From DAOPYU01 sp942493245 (GTDB lineage Bacteria; Sumerlaeota; Sumerlaeia; UBA8349), in NCBI GenBank assembly GCA_942493245.1, contig OW818685.1, forward strand, positions 4,898,001-4,962,000: 64,000 nucleotides of DNA. The letters are read 5' to 3'. Below are positions 35,110-43,580 of this stretch, in pieces. The notes below the pieces were generated by a model. It was not told the DNA's origin, did no database searches, and saw only the letters and a program-made list of their open reading frames with translations. The first letter of the stretch is position 1; each line of letters begins with the position of its first letter. The position numbers and the translations under genes are program-made.

Positions 35110-35757
35110 GTGTGGTCTTGCTGTTATGATTTTGACTCAGACCTTCCAGACTATTTTGAGTCGGACCATCTTGATGAAGACTATGCCGATTTTCTGCGGG
35201 GGCTCTTCTCCCTTTTCCCGACGCATGTTCCGTATGCTATTATCTGGAGATCTTGGAACGGCCGAAAAAGATGGCCCTATGTGGAGACGGAGATCGCGTT
35301 CTCTTTGAAGAAAAGCGTGAATATTGCGTTCAATATTCTGTGCTATCAGCGAGACATAGAATTCATTCCGATCCGCAATGACCAGATTTGCCCGGCCATG
35401 TTTCACTGCCTGGAAGATCAAAGCATGATCGGGATCTTGTTTGTGCCGCAAGGACACTATGTTCTGACCGACCTCAAATACCACGACGTCGTGTTTCCGG
35501 AGCGCGGCAGGATCGAGAACATGAACCGCCTGGTTGATCTTGACGGGTACCTTTTCCTCGGCGAAGTATACGAATGCTGGCCGTGTACTTTTCTGTACGC
35601 GAACGACACGCACCTTCCCGTTCTGGAGTCTCCCCTGATCAAGAAGTATTGGACGGAACAGCGGGATCTTCGGGATGTCAAAGTCCCGCCGTCTCCCGGT
35701 TGTCTCGGTTGTCTCGGGCAATTCCTGAAATGGATCGCCGGGCGGATTTTTAAATAG
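35110..35757 (+). CDS. Hypothetical protein, tandem paralogue 1
   Basis: 215 residues from a GTG start (frame MWSCCYDFDSD...). I do not recognise the family. No signal peptide or membrane segment is evident. It shares with the next gene LFSLFPTHVPYAI, KRWPYVETEIAFSLK, DLKYHDVVFP, IENMNRLVD, GYLFLGE and LPVLESPLIKKYW. The C-terminus PGCLGCLGQFLKWIAGRIFK is hydrophobic with a basic end. Tandem duplication of a small soluble protein resembles immunity-gene arrays, but no toxin gene is adjacent, so that remains speculation. Confidence 0.7.
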   Translation: MWSCCYDFDSDLPDYFESDHLDEDYADFLRGLFSLFPTHVPYAIIWRSWNGRKRWPYVETEIAFSLKKSVNIAFNILCYQRDIEFIPIRNDQICPAMFHCLEDQSMIGILFVPQGHYVLTDLKYHDVVFPERGRIENMNRLVDLDGYLFLGEVYECWPCTFLYANDTHLPVLESPLIKKYWTEQRDLRDVKVPPSPGCLGCLGQFLKWIAGRIFK

Positions 35758-35841
35758 TCCGGAATGTTCTTCCGGGGTTCTGTATGTAAGGTCCTTTATC
35801 CGAAATGAGAGAGCCTGCCGAAGTATAGAGAAGGACACATC

Positions 35842-36390
35842 ATGTGGTGCTACAGTTACGTTGACTACGATCGTACAGAAGAGATTTCCGAATTCCTTCG
35901 GGCGCTCTTTTCTCTTTTTCCCACACATATTCCCTATGCCATTGTCCAGCGACCCTGGTGCTACCGGAAGAAGTGGCCTTATCGGGAAACGGAGATCGCT
36001 TTCACTCTGAAGGGAATAACGTATATTGCGTTCCATATTCCGTGTTTCTGGGAAAGTATCGACTTCATGCAGATGCGGGAGGATCAGATTGATTCTGTTG
36101 CGCACTGCATCTTCAATGAAGAGACCTTGATCGGAATACTGCTTGCACCCAAAGAACGTAACGCCCGGGCGGACCTCAAATATCACAATATTGTATTCCC
36201 GGACGGTGACTGCTGGATCGAGAACATGGACCGCCTGGTCGATCGTGAGGGGTATCTTTTCCTTGGAAATGGTGAAACAGAGTACGGGACCGGTATATTC
36301 CTGTTCGCGAACGAAAAACACCTGCCTGTCCTGGAGTCTCCCCTGATCAAGAAGTATTGGGAAGAACAGTGCGCTCTTCGGGATGTCTAA
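35842..36390 (+). CDS. Hypothetical protein, tandem paralogue 2, C-terminus cut by a stop
   Basis: 182 residues from the ATG at 35842, with AGAAGGA upstream. It is collinear with the preceding paralogue up to ALRDV. There GTC AAA of the sibling is replaced by GTC TAA. Reading on in the same frame gives VPPPGCLGQFLKRIAGRLFK and a stop near 36452, matching the sibling's C-terminus. The ancestral protein was therefore about 20 residues longer, and one substitution removed the conserved hydrophobic/basic tail. The body is intact and may still function. Confidence 0.7.
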   Translation: MWCYSYVDYDRTEEISEFLRALFSLFPTHIPYAIVQRPWCYRKKWPYRETEIAFTLKGITYIAFHIPCFWESIDFMQMREDQIDSVAHCIFNEETLIGILLAPKERNARADLKYHNIVFPDGDCWIENMDRLVDREGYLFLGNGETEYGTGIFLFANEKHLPVLESPLIKKYWEEQCALRDV

Positions 36391-36596
36391 GTTCCCCCTC
36401 CCGGTTGTCTCGGGCAATTCCTGAAAAGGATCGCCGGCCGGCTTTTTAAATAACACTCGTCCCCCGGAGAAGCGGCAGCAACATGAAGATCGTGGTCCTT
36501 CGAGGATGGCTGCATCTTGAACGTGTAACAGTCTGGGGCACAGAGGAATTCCCTGTTTTTGTGACTTTTGTGCCTCATGTGGCTGACAACAAACGG

Positions 36597-36840
36597 TCTC
36601 CGCGTTCCTGCGTCTCTGCGTGATTATTCTTTACGTCCCCGTTCTCTGGGTTTTCGCGTTTCCCCACGGTATCGGACCTCTCGCCAGGGCGGACACACAG
36701 GTCCGCCCCTACGGATGGGTTGTAGTTCCGCAGCGCCAGCGACAGGCTCCGGAAGCCACTGGAAATCACCAGCGCCGCGAATGGGTTGCGGCTCCGCTGC
36801 GCCGGGGATAGGGGAAAATATATTGCATTCCCCAACCCGC
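36597..36840. repeat. Repeat cluster before the copper operon
   Basis: Contains a TCTCCGCGTTCCTGCGTCTC string (36597) and the palindrome GGGCGGACACACAGG / TCCGCCCCTACGG at 36687-36714. It also holds two diverged copies of a GGGTTG(C/T)(A/G)G(C/T)TCCGC(A/T)GCGCC-like segment (36716-36740 and 36783-36808). No gene is supported between 36453 and 37084. Confidence 0.5.
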
Positions 36841-37084
36841 CGGTTCATATTAGGGGCATCAGGTGAAACGGCGACAGGCTCTGCGGAGGGGGAAACCTGT
36901 CTGCAAAAAATCCGAGTTGAAATACAGGCGGGTCCATCCCAGGCGCATCGCTTGAGGGACAATCATCGGGCAAAATCGGTCATGCCGGAGCGGGTATGCC
37001 GAGCGTAAGGAAAAACTTTTCGTATTGCATCCCGGAAATGCCGATTGTGAACACACCGAGACATCGGGAGAAAGGGGAGGCCGA

Positions 37085-37879
37085 ATGGAAATCAGATCGT
37101 CTGAAACCCACTGGCAGTCCACAACGCTGGACGGTGCGGATTGCACCGTGCCTTCCATAAGACTCTTCCCGCCGTTCGTTTTCCCTCTGGTTCGCACCCT
37201 CGTGTATTCGCTCTCCACCTCGTTCGCCCTTTTTGCCCTCGCCTACCTCTGGAAACTGGAAACCGTTTTCAATTTCTTCCCCCGGTTCGGTCTCTATCTT
37301 TTCCCCGCCATCGTCTCGTATGCGTTCCTGATCGCCACCGCGCGGTACATCCGGGCCTGCGGGGCGTTTACCTGCATGGCAGGCATGATGATCGGCATGA
37401 CGATGGGGATGGTGGGCGGGTTTCTTGCCAGTTACTATGTGGGAGCGACCAACGGGCTGTTCGTTGGGAGTGTCTTTGGTCTGGTCACCGGAATCGGGAT
37501 GGGCGTCTGGCTGGGAACGCGGTACGGCGTCATGGGGTTTATGGAAGGCGTCATGGCCGGGTTCATGAGCGGTCCGATGGGCGCCATGACCGCCGTCATG
37601 CTCCTCGACGACCACGTCCAGGCCATGGGGATCATCGTACTGGTTATTGGGGTGGTGCTGCTGGGCGCCCTGAACTACATGGCCTTTGTGGAAAAAAGAG
37701 GCGAGGAGGTACAGGTGAAGGAAAGCCACCTCCTGACGGTTGTGCTTTCCTGTGTCCTGACGGCCTCAACGATTTATCTCATGGTCTATGGCCCCGGCAG
37801 CAAGTCCTGCTCGTGCCACACCACCACTGCGGGCACGACCATTTCGCAACAATTGGAAACGCAACCGCAACAGGAATGA
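37085..37879 (+). CDS. Methionine/glycine-rich integral membrane protein of the copper locus
   Basis: 264 residues from the ATG at 37085, with a strong AGGGGAGG ribosome-binding site. About seven hydrophobic helices are visible. Helices 3-5 are extremely rich in Met and Gly (MAGMMIGMTMGMVGG, GIGMGVWLGTRYGVMGF, MEGVMAGFMSGPMGAM), giving many M-x(2,3)-M spacings that could bind Cu(I). The C-terminal tail carries CSCHTTT. It lies 115 bases upstream of the CopA fusion on the same strand. Related Met-rich membrane proteins occur beside copper ATPases in other bacteria. A copper-handling role is inferred. Confidence 0.75.
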   Translation: MEIRSSETHWQSTTLDGADCTVPSIRLFPPFVFPLVRTLVYSLSTSFALFALAYLWKLETVFNFFPRFGLYLFPAIVSYAFLIATARYIRACGAFTCMAGMMIGMTMGMVGGFLASYYVGATNGLFVGSVFGLVTGIGMGVWLGTRYGVMGFMEGVMAGFMSGPMGAMTAVMLLDDHVQAMGIIVLVIGVVLLGALNYMAFVEKRGEEVQVKESHLLTVVLSCVLTASTIYLMVYGPGSKSCSCHTTTAGTTISQQLETQPQQE

Positions 37880-37994
37880 CGGATAGGGGGAAAGCCCAGA
37901 AGAACCCATAAACCAGGAGGATCGCCTCTCGACCAGGCAACGGGGGGCTGGGGCAAGGATCGAAAGGGCGCCGCAAATTGTTCACGAGGAAAAC

Positions 37995-40900
37995 ATGACC
38001 GACATCCGGAAAGCGACACTCCCCATCACCGGCATGCACTGCTCGAATTGCGCAGGAACGATCGAGCGGAATGTCGGCAAACTGCCCGGCGTTCAGGCCG
38101 CCCGCGTGGATCTCACGGGCGAGAAACTCGCCGTGACCTTCGATCCGGCCCAGACCGACGAGCGCGGCATCGTGGCCTGTGTCCGGCGGATCGGTTTCGG
38201 CGTGGCCACGGGTAAGACCGACCTGCCCATCACCGGTCTGCGGAACAGTTCCGATGCCGCCGCTCTGGAAAAAGAACTCGCCCGCCAGAACGGGGTTCTC
38301 GCCGCCAGCGTGAATTTCGAGACGGGCCAGGCGTCGCTGGAATTCATTCCCGGCCTGACCCGCATCGGCGACCTGACGGAAATCATACGCGCCACGGGAT
38401 TCGGTTTCGCCCAGGTTGCCGAACCCGAGACGTTCGACGACGTGGAAGGCCGGGCGCGCGCCGCCGAAGTGCTCGAGCAAAAACGCCTGCTCATCTTCGG
38501 CCTGATCCTGACGATTCCCCTGATTACGTTCAGCATGGCGCGCGACTTTCGCCTGATGGGCGGGGGCGCCTTCGATCAGTTCGCGATGCTGATCCCGGCC
38601 ACGCTGGTACAGTTTATCGTGGGTTGGCAGTTCTATGTCGGCGCGTATCGAAGCCTGCGCGCAGGCGACGCCAACATGGATGTCCTGATCGTGCTGGGTT
38701 CGTCGGCGGCGTACTTCTCGAGCCTGGCCGTGACTCTCGGGTTGATCGAAAGCCCGAATGTCTATTTCGAAACCGGCGCCGCCATCATCACGCTCATCCG
38801 GCTCGGCAAATTCCTCGAGACGCGAGCGAAAAGCAAGACCTCCGAAGCCCTGAAGGCCTTGATGAACCTGCAGGCGAAAACCGCCCGGGTGGTGCGGGGC
38901 GGCACGGAAGTCGAAGTGGCGATCGAGGACGTCGCCGTCGGCGACATGGTCGTGGTGCGTCCGGGCGAGAAAGTGCCCGTGGACGGCCTCATTTGTGAAG
39001 GGCGCTCGGCCCTCGATGAATCCATGATTACGGGCGAGTCCATGCCTGTGTGGAAAGTGCCCGGCAATGAAGTGATCGGCGCAACGATCAACCGCGAGGG
39101 CCTGATCAAGTTCGAGGCGACGAAGATCGGGAAAAACACCGCGCTGGCCCAGATCGTGCGCCTCGTCCAGGACGCCCAGGCCAGCAAAGCCCCGATTCAG
39201 AAACTGACCGACGAAATCGGGCGCTACTTTGTCCCCATAGTCATCGTTATGGCGCTGTTGACGTTTGCCGGATGGGTCTGGGTCGCTCACATTGACTGGA
39301 TCGGGGCCATGCTGAACGCGGTGGCAGTGGTCGTCATCGCCTGCCCGTGCGCCATCGGCCTGGCGACTCCGACCGCGGTTCTGGTGGGAACGACAAAGGG
39401 CGCCGAGAACGGCATTCTTTTCAAGAACAGCGAAGCGCTGGAACGCGCCGGCCGGGTCTATGTCGTCGTGCTGGACAAGACGGGTACGATTACGCGGGGC
39501 GAACCGGAAGTAACGGATGTGGTGGCTGCGTCGCATTCCAATCCAGATGCGGTGCTGCGCCTGGCCGCCAGCGCCGAACGCGGGTCGGAACACCCCCTGG
39601 GCCGAGCGCTCGTAAAGGCCGCGCAACAAAAACACTTGCATCTGACCGAACCGGGGCACTTTCAGGCCGTGAGTGGGTTCGGCATCCGCGCCACCGTGGA
39701 CGATCAATTCGTTCTCATCGGCAATCCCCGTCTGATGCAACGCGAAGGGATCGCCATCGATTCCCTGCAACCGGATGTCACACGCCTCCAGGCCGAAGGG
39801 AAAACGGCAATGGTTGTGGCGGCAGGCCCGGCAGACCTCCGGACACCAGCGGTGGCGATCGGGTTGGTGGCTGTGGCCGATACGGTCAAGACAGGCTCGC
39901 GGGAAGCTGTGGCCGAACTGCATCAGCTGGGTCTCGAGGTCGTCATGATCACCGGCGACAACGAACGCACCGCCCACGCGATTGCCCGGCAGGTGGGGAT
40001 TGACCGGGTCCTGGCGGAAGTGTTACCGGGCGACAAGGCCACCGAGATCAAACGGCTGCAATCCACCTCTCCCGCGCCCGGTCTGCCTGCGCACCTGGTC
40101 GCAATGGTGGGCGATGGCATCAACGATGCGCCGGCGCTGGCGCAGGCGGATGTCGGCATCGCCATCGGGACCGGCGCCGATGTCGCCATGGCGGCTGCGG
40201 GCATCACACTCATCAGCGGCGATCTGCGCGGGATCGGCCGAGCCATTTCTCTCTCTCGCGGCACCTTGCAAACCATCGTGCAGAATTTGATCTGGGCTTT
40301 CTGTTACAACATCGCCCTGATTCCCATTGCCGGTTATGGCCTGCTCAGCCCCATGATCGCCGCGGGCGCCATGACGTTCAGTTCGATCTTTGTCGTGACC
40401 AACAGCCTGCGTTTGCGTCGCTACAAGATTCAAACTCTGGCGCCCCCCAAAAAACTGTCCCGCCAGTTTCTGGAGTTTCTCCCCCATATCCTCGCGCCGG
40501 CATGCGCGCTGGCCGCTTTGATCGTTGTCCCCCTGGTGACCATGTCGGACGGCATGGAAATACGGGGCGCGATCGAGAGCGACATGAGCCCGTTTCTGAT
40601 GATGACCATGGCCATTGCCAATGGCCTGATCGCGGTCTCCTATTCCTCCATTCCGATCTTCCTCATTGTTTTCATCAACAAGCGGCGGGATATTCCATTC
40701 TCGTGGATTCTGATTCTGTTTGGCGCCTTCATTCTGGCCTGTGGCGCCACCCATGTTGTCCATATCATTGGGCTCTGGTGGCCGGTGGACTGGTGGCAGG
40801 CTGTGGCGGACAGCCTTTGCGCCGCGATTTCCGTGATCACGGCTATTCTGCTCTGGCCGTTTCTCCCGCAAATGCTGGCCTTCCCCAGTCCGGCCCAGCT

Positions 40901-43172
40901 TCGGGCCGTCAACATTGAACTGAAAAAAGAAAAGACGGCGCTCGAAAACACCCAGAGTCAGCTGCGCAAGGCCTATGCCGAGGTGGAGCAGCGGGTGCGG
41001 GAACGAACCGCCGATCTGGAACGCGCCAACGCGTCCCTGCAAGCCGAAATCATAGACCGCATGCAGGCCGAGGCGGCGCTGCGCTCCGCCCATGCGCGAC
41101 TCGAGGCCCTCTGGAGCGTCTCATCTCTCACCGACACCGATCTGAAGAAAATATCCGACCATATTCTGGCCTCCATAACGCGAATGACGGAAAGCCCCTA
41201 CGGATTCTACGGTTTCCTCACCGAGGACGAATCGCTCATGACGATCCACTCACTGTCCAGTGAAGCGATCCAGGACTGCTCGGTGACCAACAAACAGCAG
41301 GACTTTCCAGTGTGCCAGGCCGGGATATGGGCCGAGGCGGTCCGGAGTCGGGAACCGCTGATTCTGAACGATTATGCCGCCGCGCACCCGGGAAAGAAGG
41401 GCCTGCCGGAAGGCCATATCTCCCTGACCAATCTGCTGGTGGTGCCGTTCTTTTCGCACGATCGAATCACGACCGTGGCGGCCGTGGCCAATCGGGTTAC
41501 CCCCTATACCCAGGAAGATGTGACCCAACTGACCTCATTCATAAGCAGCGTACAGGCCATCACCGAAAGCAAGAAAGCGGAAGAAATGCTGCGGGAAAAT
41601 GAAGCCCGGCAGCGCGCCATGATTTCAAACATCGCCGACGTCATTGCCATCATCGCTCGGGATGGAACCGATCTTTACGAAAGTCCGAACATCGAAAAGT
41701 GGTTCGGCTGGAAACCGAAGGAAGTCGTCAACATGTCCGTCTGGGAAAACATCCACCCCGAGGACCGACCTTCGGCTCAGGCGCAGTTCAACGCCGCGTT
41801 GCGAGAACCCGCCGACCTGTTGTCCGGAAAATGCCGATACCGTTGCAAGAACGGAGACTACAAGTGGATCGAGTACAGCGCCCGGAATCTGCTGGACGAT
41901 CCGGTTATCGGAGGTGTTCTGGTGAACTACCACGACATCACCGAGCGCAAACAGTCGGAAGAGGAACGTGAAAAATTGCAGGAGCAGCTCCAGCAGGCCC
42001 AGAAAATGGAATCGGTGGGACGGCTGGCGGGGGGCGTCGCCCATGACTTCAATAACATGCTGGGCGTCATCCTGGGACACGCGGAGCTCGCTCTGGAGCA
42101 ACTGGATCCTACCCTGCCCCTTTTTGACGACCTGGAGGAAATCCACGCCGCCGCCGAACGCTCCGCCAACCTGACCCGGCAACTCCTGGCTTTCGCCCGC
42201 AAGCAAACCGTCACGCCCCGGATACTCAACCTGAACGAAACGGTGGAGGGGATGCTCAAGATGCTGCGGCGCCTCATCGGCGAGGACATCCATCTGGCCT
42301 GGTTGCCGGGAGTCGGACTGGGGCAGGTCAGAATGGATCCCTCACAGATTGACCAGCTGCTCGCCAATCTCTGTGTCAACGCCCGCGACGCCCTCGAAGA
42401 TCATGGAGGCAAGATCACCATTGAAACGGGAAACACCGCCTTCGACGAAAACTATTGCGCGTACCATGCCGAGTTCAACCCGGGTGAATTTGTCATGCTC
42501 ACCGTAAGCGACAACGGCTGCGGCATGGATAAAACAACACTGTCGCACGTTTTCGACCCATTTTTCACCACCAAGGAAATGGGGAAAGGCACCGGTCTTG
42601 GACTGGCCACCGTTTACGGAATTGTCAAACAGAACAGCGGTTTCATCAACGTGTATAGCGAACCCGGCCAAGGAACGGCTTTCAAAATCTACCTGCCTCG
42701 CCACCGGGATGAAGACGGACAGAGCGCCCAGAAGGATGCGCCCCAGACGGCCAGCCGCGGGCACGAAACCGTGTTGCTGGTTGAAGACGAACCGGCCATC
42801 CTGAACATCACCCAGACATTACTCCATCGGCTGGGTTACACCGTTTTGACCGCTTCGACAGCGAATGAGGCCATCCAGGTGGCGGAGCAGGAAGCCGGAA
42901 AAATTCATCTGCTCATGACCGATGTGGTGATGCCCGAAATGAACGGGCGCGATCTGGCCAGGCGGCTGCTCGCACTCTACCCCAACCTGAAATGCCTGTT
43001 CATGTCCGGCTACACGGCGGATGTGATCGCCCAGCATGAGGTTCTGAAACAGGGTGCCCATTTCATTTCCAAACCCTTTTCAAAACGAGATCTGGCCGCC
43101 AAACTGCGCGAAGCGCTGGAAGGCACAGAGACCTCCCAACCGCCTGTCGTCGAACCGGGAAACAATGCGTAA
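37995..43172 (+). CDS. Copper P-type ATPase fused to ethylene-receptor-like hybrid histidine kinase
   Basis: One uninterrupted 1,725-residue frame. Residues ~1-815 are a complete CopA: HMA domain with GMHCSNC (Cys16, Cys19), a second HMA lacking CxxC, TGES 346-349, CPC 450-452, DKTGT (Asp494), SEHPLG (His533), TGDN 653-656 and GDGIND 706-711. An extra hydrophobic segment follows (~830-850). Residues ~872-965 match the ETR1 ethylene-binding domain: SSIP, FGAFI and CGATH with Cys916 and His920, the Cu(I) ligands Cys65/His69 of ETR1. Then come a coiled coil, GAF (~1040-1190), PAS (~1205-1318), HisKA (His1350), HATPase (DNGCG, GTGLGL) and receiver (Asp1643, Lys1693). It probably exports or delivers Cu(I) and signals by phosphorelay; the ligand is inferred. 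Confidence 0.95.
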   Translation: MTDIRKATLPITGMHCSNCAGTIERNVGKLPGVQAARVDLTGEKLAVTFDPAQTDERGIVACVRRIGFGVATGKTDLPITGLRNSSDAAALEKELARQNGVLAASVNFETGQASLEFIPGLTRIGDLTEIIRATGFGFAQVAEPETFDDVEGRARAAEVLEQKRLLIFGLILTIPLITFSMARDFRLMGGGAFDQFAMLIPATLVQFIVGWQFYVGAYRSLRAGDANMDVLIVLGSSAAYFSSLAVTLGLIESPNVYFETGAAIITLIRLGKFLETRAKSKTSEALKALMNLQAKTARVVRGGTEVEVAIEDVAVGDMVVVRPGEKVPVDGLICEGRSALDESMITGESMPVWKVPGNEVIGATINREGLIKFEATKIGKNTALAQIVRLVQDAQASKAPIQKLTDEIGRYFVPIVIVMALLTFAGWVWVAHIDWIGAMLNAVAVVVIACPCAIGLATPTAVLVGTTKGAENGILFKNSEALERAGRVYVVVLDKTGTITRGEPEVTDVVAASHSNPDAVLRLAASAERGSEHPLGRALVKAAQQKHLHLTEPGHFQAVSGFGIRATVDDQFVLIGNPRLMQREGIAIDSLQPDVTRLQAEGKTAMVVAAGPADLRTPAVAIGLVAVADTVKTGSREAVAELHQLGLEVVMITGDNERTAHAIARQVGIDRVLAEVLPGDKATEIKRLQSTSPAPGLPAHLVAMVGDGINDAPALAQADVGIAIGTGADVAMAAAGITLISGDLRGIGRAISLSRGTLQTIVQNLIWAFCYNIALIPIAGYGLLSPMIAAGAMTFSSIFVVTNSLRLRRYKIQTLAPPKKLSRQFLEFLPHILAPACALAALIVVPLVTMSDGMEIRGAIESDMSPFLMMTMAIANGLIAVSYSSIPIFLIVFINKRRDIPFSWILILFGAFILACGATHVVHIIGLWWPVDWWQAVADSLCAAISVITAILLWPFLPQMLAFPSPAQLRAVNIELKKEKTALENTQSQLRKAYAEVEQRVRERTADLERANASLQAEIIDRMQAEAALRSAHARLEALWSVSSLTDTDLKKISDHILASITRMTESPYGFYGFLTEDESLMTIHSLSSEAIQDCSVTNKQQDFPVCQAGIWAEAVRSREPLILNDYAAAHPGKKGLPEGHISLTNLLVVPFFSHDRITTVAAVANRVTPYTQEDVTQLTSFISSVQAITESKKAEEMLRENEARQRAMISNIADVIAIIARDGTDLYESPNIEKWFGWKPKEVVNMSVWENIHPEDRPSAQAQFNAALREPADLLSGKCRYRCKNGDYKWIEYSARNLLDDPVIGGVLVNYHDITERKQSEEEREKLQEQLQQAQKMESVGRLAGGVAHDFNNMLGVILGHAELALEQLDPTLPLFDDLEEIHAAAERSANLTRQLLAFARKQTVTPRILNLNETVEGMLKMLRRLIGEDIHLAWLPGVGLGQVRMDPSQIDQLLANLCVNARDALEDHGGKITIETGNTAFDENYCAYHAEFNPGEFVMLTVSDNGCGMDKTTLSHVFDPFFTTKEMGKGTGLGLATVYGIVKQNSGFINVYSEPGQGTAFKIYLPRHRDEDGQSAQKDAPQTASRGHETVLLVEDEPAILNITQTLLHRLGYTVLTASTANEAIQVAEQEAGKIHLLMTDVVMPEMNGRDLARRLLALYPNLKCLFMSGYTADVIAQHEVLKQGAHFISKPFSKRDLAAKLREALEGTETSQPPVVEPGNNA

Positions 43173-43176
43173 ACCT

Positions 43177-43397
43177 GAAACCGCGGTTGAGCGTCCCTGC
43201 CCCGGCTTTACTCCAGGCGGGCGAGACGCCCGCCCTCCCAGGAAATGCCCATTTTATAGGGAGAAAGCGGTTGCCGGGATCGCCAATCTCCTGATTGGCG
43301 TGGTTTAGGCTCTCCCCAAAGGTGACCGAGACAAAACCTTTTTCGCCCCATAACACACGAATAAAAGACTCGTTTTCTGTCCTCAACCGCGGTTTTC
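43177..43397. mobile_element. ~221-bp MITE-like element, copy 1
   Basis: Ends are GAAACCGCGGTTGAG (43177-43191) and CTCAACCGCGGTTTTC (43382-43397), near-perfect terminal inverted repeats. The interior carries GGCGGGCGAGACGCCCGCC, the palindrome CGCCAATCTCCTGATTGGCG, and CCCCAAAGGTGACCGAG. A second copy in inverse orientation is at 48818-49040. It begins 4 bases after the stop of the copper-ATPase fusion. It encodes nothing. Confidence 0.7.
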
Positions 43398-43404
43398 ATA
43401 GTTC

Positions 43405-43510
43405 GGGCCTTCAGCCCTTATCAAAAAAGGGACATCTATCCTGGGGCGACGCTGCGCTTGCCCCAGGCTGGTATAAATCGCGCCGTTGGCGCTCAACTGC
43501 GATTTTTGGG
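43405..43510. repeat. GGGCCTTCAGCCC / CCTGGGGCGACGCTGCGC repeat
   Basis: Palindromic units GGGCCTTCAGCCC, TGGGGCGACGCTGCGCTTGC with CCCCAGG, and GCGCCGTTGGCGC occur in the same order as the block at 15408-15500. It fills the rest of the space before the convergent membrane-protein gene. Confidence 0.5.
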
Positions 43511-43580
43511 CTGTCCGGTCCCGTTTGTTATGTTCTGTCCAGAAATTTCCTTCGTGTTCGTATCTTTCTGATCGATTCTG

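Noticed and set aside
35110..36452. Toxin-immunity pair
   Set aside because: No toxin-like partner or secretion marker is adjacent; tandem duplication alone does not establish immunity function.
37779..39977. 732-residue antisense frame over the copper ATPase
   Set aside because: The sense strand encodes every P-type ATPase motif; the antisense product is low-complexity Arg/His/Gly.
37995..43172. Possibility that the ATPase and kinase are two genes with a missed stop
   Set aside because: No stop, frameshift or plausible internal start with a ribosome-binding site was seen at the ATPase/receptor junction. The linker includes an extra membrane helix, as expected of a genuine fusion. Assembly error cannot be excluded without reads.
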